This document shows, one piece after another, positions 1-9,510 of a stretch of 64,000 bases of DNA (position 1 is its first letter; the number at the start of each line of letters is the position of its first letter). The notes under the pieces were generated by a model, which was not told the DNA's origin, did no database searches, and was given only the letters and a program-made list of their open reading frames with translations. The stretch spans positions 28,227-92,226 of the forward strand of contig CAWIDH010000009.1 in NCBI GenBank assembly GCA_963834855.1. Direction: 5' to 3'. The translations under genes were made by a program, and so were the position numbers. Source of the stretch: DATJKD01 sp963834855. GTDB lineage: Bacteria > Pseudomonadota > Gammaproteobacteria > Steroidobacterales > Steroidobacteraceae.

Positions 1-333
1 CGTGTACGGGTTTCGGTAGGTGCCGAACAGAGACTCGCGCGCCGCGGCCTGTGCCTTGTAGCGCTGCGTGCGCACATAGCGGCTGCGGTAGTCGACGTGG
101 CCGTCCGCGAAACGGAACACGCCCAGATGCCCTTCGCCGTCGAACGGAATGTTCGGCAGGCGCGGCGGGTACTGGAAGTCCGGGCCGATGCGGTAGAAGC
201 TGCCGCGAAGGTCGGCCGGGAGCCGGCCCTCGACCTCGCAATCGCGCAGGTCGACTTCCATCCGGAACGGAGTGTAGAACCCCTGCAGCAGCGGCTGCCT
301 GCCGGACGGCGGAGCTGTGGTGAAAGTCGACAT
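1..333 (-). CDS. Carotenoid oxygenase family protein (N-terminal part, cut by window edge)
   Basis: The visible 111 residues resemble the N-terminus of the carotenoid cleavage/lignostilbene dioxygenase (RPE65) family, non-haem Fe(II) enzymes that split a C=C bond with O2. What is seen: a short lead, then a segment with GSFYRIGPDFQYPPRLPNI and PFDGEGHLGVFRF, which correspond to the family's conserved 'LRGxxxRNGP' and 'FDGDGM' blocks. The four iron-binding histidines lie beyond the window. The ATG at 331-333 is preceded by a purine-rich GGGGCGCAG. It sits 17 nt downstream of the MFS gene on the same strand, so both are probably one transcript. Carotenoid, apocarotenoid or stilbene substrates are all possible; the lignin-like theme elsewhere makes a stilbene cleaver attractive, but that is inference. 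Confidence 0.8.
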   Translation of the reverse strand, partial: MSTFTTAPPSGRQPLLQGFYTPFRMEVDLRDCEVEGRLPADLRGSFYRIGPDFQYPPRLPNIPFDGEGHLGVFRFADGHVDYRSRYVRTQRYKAQAAARESLFGTYRNPYT

Positions 334-350
334 CTGCGCCCCGCGCCGTC

Positions 351-1728
351 TCAATTCTGCCAGGTGCGTGCGTGGGCAACCGCGCGGCCGTATCCGTCGA
401 GACCGCGCCAGAACACGAACGCCGCAAGTGGCGCGAGCACCGCGTGCATCGTGGCGATCGAGTAGCGCAGCTTCATCTCGTCCTGGAACACGTAATCGGT
501 CAGCAGCGCGACCACCGTCGGGGCGATCCCGAATCCGATCATGGTGAACAGGAACAGGAACAGCGCGGTGACCTGGCCGCGCATCTCGTTCGGGACGATG
601 ACCTGCAGCGCCGCGTTCTGCGGTCCGACGCCGACCAGGATCAGCACCGAGTTGAGGCTCCAGGCGGCGAGCGCCAGATACGGGCTCGGCATCAGCGCGT
701 AAGCGATCGCAAACGGCATGTGCGCGAGCGCCGCGACGAGGACGACGCGCAGGTTGGCGTCGTCCCGCCCCTCGCGCGCCCAGCGCTCCGCGAGCCAGCC
801 CCCGAATGCCAGGCCGAAGGGTGCGATGAGCAGGTACACGAAGCCCTGGATGATGCCGTACTGCGCGGGACCCCAGCCGTAGGTCCGCTCGTAGAACGGC
901 GCGGCCCACAGCAGCGTGCCCAATGCCAGCGAATTGCACGCCAGCCCGAGGAACATCGGCCCGAAGGCCGCCCGCTCGCGCCAGAGATGTGCGAACACGG
1001 CGCGGACGGCGCAGCGCGATGAGTTCGGCGCCCGCGGCCAGTGCGCGGCCGCGCCGCGGCGGCTCGTAGACCGTCGTCAGCATCAGGAGCCCCAGCACCA
1101 GGTCCGGAATCGCCATGACCAGGAACACGAGCTGCCAGGGCTTCACGGCGCCGATCAGCGGCAGCGTCGGATTGCCCATCTGAGCCAGCGCGGCGATCAG
1201 GGCTCCCCCAAGCAGCAGCGCAATGCCGTTTCCCGAGGTGAAGCCGAAATTCATGAAGGCGATCGCCTTCGGAAGCTTGGCCGGCGGGAAGTAGTCCGCG
1301 AGGATCGAGTACGTCGCCGGCCCGTTGCCGGCGCCGCCGATCCCGGAGAACAGGCGCGCGGCAAAGAGCTGCCAGAAGCCGTTCGCGAGGCCTGTGAGCG
1401 CGCTGCCGACGCCGATCGTCAGCAGGCCGACCCCGATTATCAGCCGGCGACTCATCCGGTCGACGAGACGCGAGATCGGCAGGCTCGCGACGGCGGTGAA
1501 GGCGGCAGACGCGAATCCGACGATGAGGCTGACCTGCGTGTCGGTGAGCGCGAGATCGACCTTGATCGACTGCATCAGCAGCCCCGTGAGATTGATGCTG
1601 CCGAAGATGGTCATGACCGTAAGGCCGAAGATCGTCACGCCGTACCACGCACGGCGCGAGCTCGGCCAGGGCTGTTGCGCCGCGGCCGCCGACATGGGAT
1701 CGTCCGGCATTACCGCGCTGTCGTTCAC
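351..1728 (-). CDS. MFS transporter, interrupted by one +1 frameshift
   Basis: A major facilitator superfamily permease in two frames. The N-terminal half (from GTG 1728, ATG 1710 or ATG 1695, all in frame) has about six hydrophobic helices with the loop motif SRLVDRMSRR after helix 2. The C-terminal half (frame open from about 998 to TGA 351) has six more. Total length is 1378 nt, 459 codons plus one base, so removing one base near 1003 restores a normal-length protein of about 450 residues. Substrate is unknown; many MFS carriers beside ring-cleaving enzymes import aromatic acids. It lies upstream of the carotenoid-oxygenase gene and divergent from the MarR gene at 1919, a likely regulator. 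The start codon is uncertain. Confidence 0.85.
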
Positions 1729-1918
1729 GTGGGTTCCCGCATGCAGACTTCGCCTGCATGGTACCGAGACGGCCGCGCGATCGTACTTCGCTCACGGTCG
1801 AATTTCTGTTCGCGCTCGTCCGCATGGCTTTCCCCGCCGCGGCCGAGCATGTCGAGCAGGCGCGGCACCACGGCCCGGAGCGTAAACACCGATCGGGTGA
1901 CCGCCGCCATCGAAAAGA

Positions 1919-2435
1919 ATGCGGAACCGTGCATTGACCAGCTCACGAGCCGAATCGGCCGCTGTCACACCCGCCCTCGACGGCTACGAGCGTCCCGGCA
2001 CGGACGGCCTCGACGTCGGCATGCTGAACGCGAGCATCGGGTACATGCTGCGCCGCGCGCAGCTTGCGGTATTCGCAGACTTCGGCGCGGCGCTCGCGGA
2101 GCTGCAGCTGCGACCCGGTCAGTTTGCGGCGCTCATCGTCATCGACTGCAATCGCGGCGTGACGCAGTCGCGAGGTCTGCGAAACGCTCGGCATCTGGCG
2201 CGCAAATTTCGTCGCGGTGATCGACGATCTCGAAAGGCGCGGTCTCGCGCGGCGCGTGTCGTCGACCGCCGACCGGCGCTCGAAGGCGCTGACACTGACG
2301 GCCGCCGGTCAACGGGTGCTGGAGCGCGCCACGGCGCTGCAGCGTGCGCACGAAACACGCGTCTGCCGGCGGCTCGGGCCCGGCGGCCGCGAGCAGCTGC
2401 TGCGGCTGCTCGGCCGGCTCGCGAACGGCAGCTGA
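1919..2435 (+). CDS. MarR family transcriptional regulator, one +1 frameshift
   Basis: A winged-helix regulator close to the second MarR gene at 28855: both carry a GYMLRRAQ/GFMLRRTQ helix, an LRPGQF/LRPAQY turn, a recognition region and the wing motif with DRR. The reading frame changes near 2171: deleting one base in 'CAGTCGCGAGG' joins the N-terminal part to IWRANFVAVIDDLERRG and the wing STADRRSKAL. Corrected length is about 171 codons from ATG 1919, and ATG 2021 is a plausible shorter start at the conserved region. It is divergent from the MFS/oxygenase pair and 22 nt upstream of the beta-oxidation gene, so it may control either. MarR proteins usually repress divergent catabolic genes and release DNA when they bind phenolic ligands. 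Confidence 0.8.
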
Positions 2436-2457
2436 GCGGCCCCCGCACGACGAGCCG

Positions 2458-4589
2458 ATGACGACCGCGTCCGCCACCGTCGAGTACGCCGAGCGCATCG
2501 CCGTCGTCACGGTCAGTAATCCGCCGGTCAACACCATCAGCAGCGCCGTGCGCGACGAGCTACACCGCGCGCTCGACGGGCTCGAGTCGCGGGCGGGCTT
2601 GAGCGCTGTCGTGCTGATGTGCTCGGGCAGCACCTTCTTCTCCGGCGCCGACATCTCGGAGTTCTCGGGTCCGCCGCAGGAGGAGGCGTACCGGGCGCTC
2701 TTCAGGCGCCTCGAGGGGCTGCCGGTTCCGGTGGTCGCGGCGATGCACGGCACCGTGCTCGGCGGCGGGCTCGAGATCGCGCTCGCCTGTCACTACCGGA
2801 TCGCGCGGCCCGGCACGCGTTTCGGACTCCCCGAGATCACGCTCGGCGTCATCCCGGGCGCGGGCGGGACACAACGCATGCCGCGCCTGATCGGCGTCGA
2901 GAAGACGCTGGACCTGGTCCTCAGCCGCGAAGCCCGTCGACGCCGCGACGGCCAGGGAGCTCGGCTTCCTCGACGAGGTGGTCGATGGCGAGCTCCGCGC
3001 CGCGGCGATCGACTACGCCAGCGGGCTCATCGCCGCCGGCCGCGGTCCGCGCCGCACCTCCGAGCGCACGGTCGATCCGGCGAGCGCGACGGCGGAAGTC
3101 ATCGAGCGCTGCCGCAAGCGCGCGGCGCAGCAGTACCCGAACCGGCGCGCGCCGCTGACGGCGATCGAGGCGGTCGCTGCCGCCGCGCGCCTGCCGCTCG
3201 AGGACGGGCTCGTGTACGAGACCCGGCTCGCGAACGAGGCCAAGGCGACCGACGAGGCGCGGGCACTGGTGCACGTGTTCTTCGCGGAACGCGCGACGCG
3301 CAAGGTTCCCGATCTGCCGCCCGGCACGACGCCGCGGCCGGTGCGGTCCGGGGCCGTCGTCGGCTCGGGCACGATGGGCGGTGGGATCGCGATCTGTTTC
3401 GCGAACGCCGGTCTGCCGGTCACGGTGCTCGACGCGAGCCGCGAGGCGCTCGACCGAGGGCTCGCGGTCGTCGAACGCAGCTACGATTCGATGGTGAAGC
3501 GCGGGCGCGTGAGTTCGGAGGAGAAGGACCGGCGCCTTGCGCTGATACGAGGGACGCTCGAGTATGCGGACCTCGCCGATGCGGACGTGATCATCGAGGC
3601 CGTACCCGAGCGGATGGACCTCAAGAAAGAGGTCTTCTCGCGGCTCGACATCGTCGCGAAGCCCGGTGCGGTGCTGGCCACGAACACCTCTACGCTCGAC
3701 ATCGACGAGATCGCGACCGCCGTCAAACGGCCCGCCGACGTGATCGGGCTGCACTTCTTCTCGCCGGCGAACGTGATGCCGCTGCTCGAAGTCGTGCGCA
3801 CGGCGAGCAGCTCGGCGCAGACCATCCTGACAGCGATGGAGCTCGCGCGCCCGCTGCGCAAGACGCCCGTGCTCGCGCGCGTCTGCTACGGCTTCATCGG
3901 CAACCGGATGATGGAAGGCTACGCGCGCGAGGCGCAGCGGATCGTGCTGGAGGGGGCGACACCGCGCCGCGTCGATGCCGTGCTCGAGGACTTCGGGATG
4001 GCGATGGGCATCCTTGGCGTCTTCGACATGGCGGGCATCGACGTCGGCGTCAACGTGCACCGCTCGAACGCCAGCCGCTATCCACCGGACCCGACCTACT
4101 ACCAGGCGGATGTGGCTTTGCACGACGCGGGGCGCCTCGGTCAGAAGAACGGCCGGGGTTACTATCGCTACGAGCCCGGGGACCGGACGCGTCACGACGA
4201 CGCGGAGGCGATCGCGATCCTGCGCGCGACGGCGAAGCGGCTGGGCGTCGAGCCGCGGGAGCACACCGACCAGGAAATCCTCGAGCGATGCCTGTATCCG
4301 CTGATCAACGAGGGCATCCGAATCCTGGAAGAAGGTGTGGCGATGCGCGCCGGCGACGTCGACGTGGTGTGGACGTCGGGCTACGGCTTCCCCCGGTATC
4401 GCGGCGGGCCGCTTTTCCACGCCGACCTCATCGGCCTCGGGAAGGTGTACGAGGGGATCATGAAATACCGCGGAATCTTCGGACCGATGCACTGGGAGCC
4501 CGCGCCGCTCCTGACGCGGCTGGCGGGGGAGGGCCGCACGCTCGCAGAATGGGACGCCGAGCGCGTCGAGCACGGAGGGGCGCCGATGA
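2458..4589 (+). CDS. Bifunctional enoyl-CoA hydratase / 3-hydroxyacyl-CoA dehydrogenase, one +1 frameshift
   Basis: A FadB/FadJ or L-bifunctional-type beta-oxidation enzyme of about 709 codons, the normal length. Domain order: crotonase (residues 1-190) with oxyanion-hole GADISEF and GGGLEIAL and the second glutamate in LPEITLGVIPGAGGT; a linker; a Rossmann fold starting GSGTMGGGIA (about 305); 3-HCDH catalytic region with NTSTLDIDE and GLHFFSPANVMPLLEVV; and the duplicated C-terminal helical domain. It hydrates trans-2-enoyl-CoA and oxidises the L-3-hydroxyacyl-CoA with NAD+. One extra base near 2928 (LVLS to KPVDAATARELGFLDEV) breaks the frame. At the 3' end the observed frame runs without a stop into the next gene. 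A TGA overlapping the next ATG (4586-4589) is in another frame, so I place the end there; this is a judgement. Confidence 0.88.
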
Positions 4590-5453
4590 ACGTCAGGGAC
4601 CTGGTCGCAATCGACGTCCACACGCACGCGGAGGTGTCCTGCCGGCAGCCGCCGGACGAGGTGTGGCAGGAGTACGAGGCGGCCGCGAGCCGGTACTTCA
4701 AGGCGCGGCAAGCGCCCGACGATCGCCGAGACCGTCGCGTACTACCGCGAGCGCCGCATCGGGCTCGTGATGTTCACGGTCGACACCGAGCACGAGATGG
4801 GCGTGCGCCGCATCGCGAACCAGGAGGTCATCGACGCGGCGCGCGAGAACAGCGACATCATGGTCGCCTTCGCAAGCGTCGACCCGCACAAGGGCAGGCT
4901 CGGCGTGCGCGAGGCTCGCCAGCTGATCGCGGACGGAGGGATCCGCGGCTTCAAGTTCCACCCGACCTGCCAGGGATTCTTTCCGAACGACCGGATGGCC
5001 TACGGGCTGTACGAGGTCATCGCCGAGCACCGGCTGCCCGCGATCTTCCACAGCGGGCACTCCGGGATCGGCACCGGGATGCCGGGCGGCGGGGGCCTGA
5101 GGCTCAAGTATTCGAACCCGATGCACCTCGACGACGTCGCGGCGGATTTCCCCGACATGAAGATCATCATCGCGCACCCGTCGTGGCCGTGGCAGGACGA
5201 GGCGCTCTCGGTGTGCATGCACAAGCAGAACGTCTACATCGATCTCTCGGGCTGGTCGCCGAAGTACTTCCCGCCGCAGCTCGTGCAGTACGCGAACACG
5301 CAGCTCAAGCGCCGCATGCTGTTCGGCTCGGACTTTCCGCTGATCACACCCGACCGGTGGATCAAGGATTTCCGCGAGGCAGGGTTCAAGCCCGAGGTCC
5401 ACGACCTCATTCTCAAGGAGAACGCGATCGAGCTGCTCGGGCTCGCGCCCTGA
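4586..5453 (+). CDS. Amidohydrolase 2 family TIM-barrel protein, one +1 frameshift
   Basis: A metal-dependent hydrolase or decarboxylase of the PF04909 (ACMSD / gamma-resorcylate decarboxylase) superfamily. The start ATG 4586 follows a very strong GGAGGGG at 4574-4580. The N-terminus has the metal ligand pair in IDVHTHAEV; further on are FKFHPTCQGF, the histidine in IIAHPSWPW and the aspartate in FGSDFPLITPDRW. One base too many near 4719 separates the first 45 residues from the rest; corrected length is about 288 residues. The family includes non-oxidative decarboxylases of aromatic acids and true hydrolases, so the reaction is not fixed by sequence alone. It directly follows, and is translationally coupled to, the beta-oxidation gene. 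Confidence 0.85.
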
Positions 5454-5470
5454 CGCCTGCGTCAGGTTCC

Positions 5471-5929
5471 CTAGAACATGGTGTTCTGGTTGTTCGCCTT
5501 CTCGGGCACCGGTTGCACCACGTCCCAGTGCTCGACCACCTTGCCGTTCTCGAGCCGGAAGATGTCGATCACGGCCGAGCCGCGGTCGGCGGGGTCGTCG
5601 GGTTTCGCCCGTGCATGGCAGTGGACGATGACGTAATCGCCGTCCGCGAATACCCGCTTGAACTCGGTGCGGAAGTTGGGAATGTTCTGCTTTGCAAAAG
5701 CAAGGAAGTTCTTCAGACCCTCCGGCCCGTCGGCGGCCAGCGGGTTGTGCTGGATGTACTTGTCGCCGAGGTGCACCGAGGCGGCCTCGAAGTCCTTCTG
5801 ATTGATGGCCTTGTCGTAGAAGTCGAGCACGATCTTCTTGTTCGCCTCTTCCTGGGCATCGGACCCCTGCGCCGGCACAGGAGGCAACGCGAGCAGCGCG
5901 ATTGCATAGAGCAGGATGCGTGGGTTCAT
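5471..5929 (-). CDS. Exported SnoaL-like (NTF2 fold) protein
   Basis: A 152-residue protein with a cleavable signal peptide (hydrophobic residues 5-20, then AQGSDA). The rest reads as a single SnoaL-like/ester-cyclase-type cone: NKKIVLDFYDKAINQKD, GDKYIQHNPLAADG, VIVHCHARAKP and VIDIFRLENGKVVEHWDVVQ are typical family blocks. Such proteins are small alpha+beta barrels that bind hydrophobic or polyketide-like ligands; many are uncharacterised and some are cyclases, isomerases or dehydratases. It has a good AAGGAGA ribosome site 8 nt before ATG 5927-5929. It stands alone on this strand, convergent with the hydrolase gene and divergent from the MFS gene at 6103. No function can be stated beyond a likely periplasmic ligand-binding or lyase role. 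Confidence 0.82.
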   Translation of the reverse strand: MNPRILLYAIALLALPPVPAQGSDAQEEANKKIVLDFYDKAINQKDFEAASVHLGDKYIQHNPLAADGPEGLKNFLAFAKQNIPNFRTEFKRVFADGDYVIVHCHARAKPDDPADRGSAVIDIFRLENGKVVEHWDVVQPVPEKANNQNTMF

Positions 5930-6102
5930 CGACGTCTCCTTGCGGTTGTTCTTCGTTCACCCGGGACGAGGGCCGAACATGGCGGAATATAGCCGGCCAG
6001 GATGATGACTGGTAGAGATCCGGGCCGCGGCCAATTTCGCTGACAGTCGAGCCACGGCGCCGCGAGCGTACTAAGAAGACGCGCGACTGACCGGAGGTCG
6101 AT

Positions 6103-7407
6103 GTGGCGGCGCAGGTGTTCTACGGCTGGAGGCTGCTGGGCGCGTTCTGGCTCATCGCCGTCATCAACCTGGCGTTTCCGGCTTACGGCTCCGCGGTGCT
6201 CAATGCCGCGATGGCCACGGAGCTCGGCTTCGACCGCCAGGCGCTCGGCACGATGGTCGCGGTCTACCTCGCCATGTCCGGACTGCCCGGCCCGCTCGTG
6301 GCGGCCAGTGTCAACCGCATCGGCGTCCGCTGGACGCTGGTGATCGGGAGCGTCTTCGTGATCGCCGGCTCGGTGATGCTGGCGACCATCGTGGACAACG
6401 CCCTGCTCGCGATACTCGCCTTTGGCCTGCTCGTCGGAATCGGGGTCGCCACGGGCGCGATCATCGCGGCGCAGGCCGGCGTGGCGCGCTGGTTCGTGCG
6501 CAGGCGCGCGCTTGCGTTCTCGCTCCTTTACTCGGCCGGTGCGATCGGCGGGTTCATCGCGCCGCCGATTCTCTCAGCGATTGCGACCGCCGGTCCCGGT
6601 TACTGGCGCCTCGGCTGGTGGCTGATCGCGGCGCTCTCGGTCGTCGCGGCGCTGATCGCGATTGCCACGGTGCGCGAGCATCCGGCCGACCTGGGTCAGG
6701 CGCCCGACGGCGCCGCGGGAAACGCGGCGTCGGGCGCCCCGGGGGTGGCCGTCGCTGCGGCGCGCATCCCGGCATTCGTCACCCGCACGGACTGGACCTA
6801 CCGCGAGGCGCTGCGCGGACCGTATTTCTGGACGATGATCACGCCCTTCATCGGTGTCAGCGCCGGCTTCGCCTTGTTTCTCGGCCACGGCATCGTGCAT
6901 CTCCGCGACCTCGGCCACTCCATCCAGGTCGGCGCCTGGGCGATCGGCACGATGACCATCAGCGGGCTGATCGCCAAGGCCGTGCTGGCGGTCCTCGGTG
7001 ACCGCCTCGATCCACGCTTCCTCTGGGCGATCTTCTGCGCTGCGTTCGGAGTCGGGATGTTGATCCTGGTCGACGCACGAGCGCCCGCCGCGGTCACCGC
7101 CGCCGCGGTCTGCTTAGGGATTGGCTTCGGCGGCGGCATCGTCGCGATGATGGCGACGCTCTCCAACTATTATGGAACCAAGGCTTTTGCGTCGCTCTCC
7201 GGGCTCGCGATAGCGATCAATACCGGGATCAGCTCGCTGGCGCCGATCATCGCCGGGCGCATGTACGACCTGGGGCTCGGCTACAGCAACGCGTTCTACC
7301 TGATCGCCGCGTGGTGTATCGCGGGCGGCGCGCTGCTCGCGCTGATGAAGCGGCCCCGGCATGCGGCGACCGTGAGCCCCGCGACGATGCCGGGGAGCGG
7401 CGTGTGA
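6103..7407 (+). CDS. MFS transporter
   Basis: An intact 434-residue major facilitator superfamily carrier with about 12 hydrophobic helices and a central hydrophilic loop near residues 200-230. It starts at GTG 6103, chosen because GGAGG at 6092-6096 lies 6 nt upstream; an overlapping ATG at 6101 is in the wrong frame. It resembles the oxalate/formate-antiporter-like or NNP-type MFS proteins often found with catabolic genes, but the substrate cannot be read from sequence. It lies 17 nt before the acetoacetyl-CoA synthetase gene on the same strand, so a cotranscribed uptake-plus-activation pair for a short keto or hydroxy acid is a reasonable idea. A 20-bp tandem duplication spans its last codons and stop. 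Confidence 0.88.
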   Translation: MAAQVFYGWRLLGAFWLIAVINLAFPAYGSAVLNAAMATELGFDRQALGTMVAVYLAMSGLPGPLVAASVNRIGVRWTLVIGSVFVIAGSVMLATIVDNALLAILAFGLLVGIGVATGAIIAAQAGVARWFVRRRALAFSLLYSAGAIGGFIAPPILSAIATAGPGYWRLGWWLIAALSVVAALIAIATVREHPADLGQAPDGAAGNAASGAPGVAVAAARIPAFVTRTDWTYREALRGPYFWTMITPFIGVSAGFALFLGHGIVHLRDLGHSIQVGAWAIGTMTISGLIAKAVLAVLGDRLDPRFLWAIFCAAFGVGMLILVDARAPAAVTAAAVCLGIGFGGGIVAMMATLSNYYGTKAFASLSGLAIAINTGISSLAPIIAGRMYDLGLGYSNAFYLIAAWCIAGGALLALMKRPRHAATVSPATMPGSGV

Positions 7408-7432
7408 TAGCCGGGAGCGGCGTGTGATAGCC
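7393..7432. repeat. Perfect 20-bp tandem duplication at a gene junction
   Basis: Two exact copies of a 20-bp unit starting GGGAGCGGCGTGTGATAGCC lie at 7393-7412 and 7413-7432. Copy one supplies the MFS stop codon (TGA 7405-7407); copy two supplies the GTG start at 7424 of the next gene. With a single copy the stop and start would overlap as GTGA, the usual coupled arrangement in this window, so the duplication probably separated two genes that once overlapped. A replication-slippage origin is inferred; an assembly duplication is the alternative. Confidence 0.85.
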
Positions 7433-9416
7433 GAGGGTGACCTGCTCTGGCAACCCGACGCAGCGCGCATCGAGCGCGCGCACCTGACGCGATTCATGGG
7501 CTGGCTCGACCGCGAGCGGGGCCGTCGCTTCGACGACTACGCCTCTCTCTGGCGCTGGTCGGTGCAGGACCTCGAGGGGTTCTGGAGCGCGCTGTGGGAG
7601 TACTTCGGCATACGCGCGAGCGTGCCGCCCGCGCGCGCGCTGGGCCGGCGGACGATGCCGGGCGCGGAATGGTTCCCGGGCGCGCGGCTCAACTACGCGG
7701 AGAACGTGCTCAGCCACGCGCGTCCCGGCGCGGAGGCGCTCGTCTACCTGAGCGAAGGGAGGGCGCCGGCCAGCCTGTCGTGGGATGAGCTGACCGCGCG
7801 CGTCCGGCGAGTGGCGGCGGCGCTGCGACGACTCGGGATCGTCAAGGGCGACCGGGTGGTCGGCTGCCTGCCGAACACGCCGGATGCCGTCGTCGCGATG
7901 CTCGCGACGACCAGCATCGGCGCGATCTGGTCGGGGTGCGGCCCGGACTTCGGCGCGCGCGGCGTGCTCGACCGTTTCTCGCAGCTCACGCCGAAGCTCA
8001 TGTTCTGCGTCGACGGCTACCGCTACGGCGGCAAGCCGTTTCCGCGTCGCGCGGAGATGCAGGGCATCGCTGCCGGACTGCCGACGCTCGAGCACGTCGT
8101 GCTGGTACCGTACCTCGACCCGGAGGACCGGCGACCGCTGCGCGCGGGTTCGCTGCTCTGGGAGCAGCTCGCCGCTGCCGACGACGCGCCTGCGGAAGCG
8201 TTCAGCGTTCGAGCAGGTTGCGCCGGACCATCCGCTCTGGATCCTGTTCTCGTCGGGAACGACCGGGCTGCCAAAGCCGATCGTGCACGGCCACGCCGGC
8301 ATCACGATCGAGCAGATGAAGAACGTGCAGTTCCACATGGACGTACAGCCCGGCCAGCGGATGTTCTTCTTCACGACGACGGGCTGGATGATGTGGAACT
8401 TCCTCGTCAGCGCGCCGCTCTCCGGCGTGATACCGGTGCTGTACGACGGCAGCCCGACCTGGCCCGGGCCGGACGCGCTGTGGCGCATGGCGGAGGAGAC
8501 GGGCATCAGCTTCTTCGGCGCGAGCCCGACCTACCAGCAGCTGCTCGCGCGAGAGGGAATCGTGCCCCGCGAGCGCTTCGACCTGTCGCGGCTCGAGTCC
8601 GTCACGCTCGCCGGTTCTCCCGTCACGCCGGAATGCATGCTCTGGTTCCACGAGAACGTGAAGCGCGACATGTGGGTGCAGTCCGGCAGCGGTGGAACGG
8701 ATGTCTGCAGCGGGTTCTGCGGCGGTGTCGTGATCCAGCCGGTCTACGCCGGCGAGATCCAGGCGCCGCAGCTCGGAGTCGCGCTCGCCGCCTTCGATGC
8801 CGCCGGCAACAGCGTCGTCGACGAAGTCGGCGAGATGGTCATCACCGAGCCCATGCCGTCGATGCCCGTCTGCTTCTGGAACGATCCGGGTGATACCCGC
8901 TACCGGGAATCGTACTTCGAGGAGTATCCCGGCGTCTGGCGCCACGGCGACTTCTTCCGTATCAACGCGCGCGGTGGCTGCTTCGTGCTCGGCCGCTCGG
9001 ATGCGACGCTCAACCGACACGGCGTACGCATCGGCACAGCGGAGATCTACCGCGGCCTCGCCGGGCTGCCCGAGGTCGAGGACGCGCTGGTGGTCAATCT
9101 CGATCTGCCCGGCGGGCGGTTCTTCATGCCGCTCTTCGTCAAGCTGCGCGACGGGCGGCGTCTCGACGACGGCATCGAGCAGGCGATCCGCGAGCGGCTG
9201 CGCACCACGTACTCACCGCGTCACGTGCCGGATCGCATCATCCAGGTGCCTGCGATTCCGTACACGCTCACCGGCAAGAAGCTCGAGGTCCCGGTGCGCC
9301 GCATCCTCTCCGGCGTGCTGCCGGAGAAAGCCGCGAACCGCTCCGCGATGGCCGACCCCGCAGCGCTGGACTTCTTCATCGACTACGCGCGCTCGCAGCG
9401 GGATTACTCCCTCTAG
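7424..9416 (+). CDS. aacS: Acetoacetate--CoA ligase, one +1 frameshift
   Basis: Acetoacetyl-CoA synthetase activates acetoacetate with ATP and CoA through an adenylate (ANL superfamily). The N-terminal part (to about residue 255) has the ACAS-type entry motif FGIRASVPPARALGRR and WFPGARLNYAENVL. The second part has the AMP-binding P-loop LFSSGTTGLPKPIVHG, the aromatic pocket FFFTTTGWMMWN, the core motif near GSGGTDVCSGF, the hinge WRHGDFF and the catalytic C-terminal lysine in LTGKKLEVPVRR. Corrected length is 663 residues, normal for the family. The frame break is a single extra base near 8205. GTG 7424 is the start. It probably feeds ketone bodies or related 3-keto acids into beta-oxidation, fitting the bifunctional enzyme at 2458. 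Confidence 0.9.
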
Positions 9417-9424
9417 ACTCGCAG

Positions 9425-9510
9425 CTGCTCGCCGACGCCCGGCCGCAGTGGCTCCTGCTCGCCGACGCCCGGCCGCAGTGGCTCGCTGCTCGCCGGCGCC
9501 CGGCCCGCGG
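9425..9510. repeat. Three tandem 30-31-bp GC-rich repeats
   Basis: Units beginning CTGCTCGCCGACGCCCGG start at 9425, 9455 and 9486; the first two are nearly identical over 30 bp and the third is diverged. Degenerate units with the same core occur in opposite orientation at 9966-10047, at the outer end of the other arm of the inverted repeat. There is no CRISPR-like repeat/spacer alternation. Confidence 0.75.

Noticed and set aside
1725..1946. 73-aa minus-strand ORF upstream of the MFS gene
   Set aside because: Overlaps the divergent promoter gap and the MarR start; no homology-like motif or ribosome site.
2165..2175. Programmed +1 frameshifting
   Set aside because: No shared slippery sequence, pseudoknot or rare-codon context among the many break points; sequencing indels explain the pattern better.
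2921..4711. 596-aa minus-strand frame over the beta-oxidation gene
   Set aside because: No recognisable motifs; opposite strand carries crotonase and HADH signatures.
9425..9510. CRISPR array
   Set aside because: Three contiguous tandem units without spacers, and no cas genes nearby.
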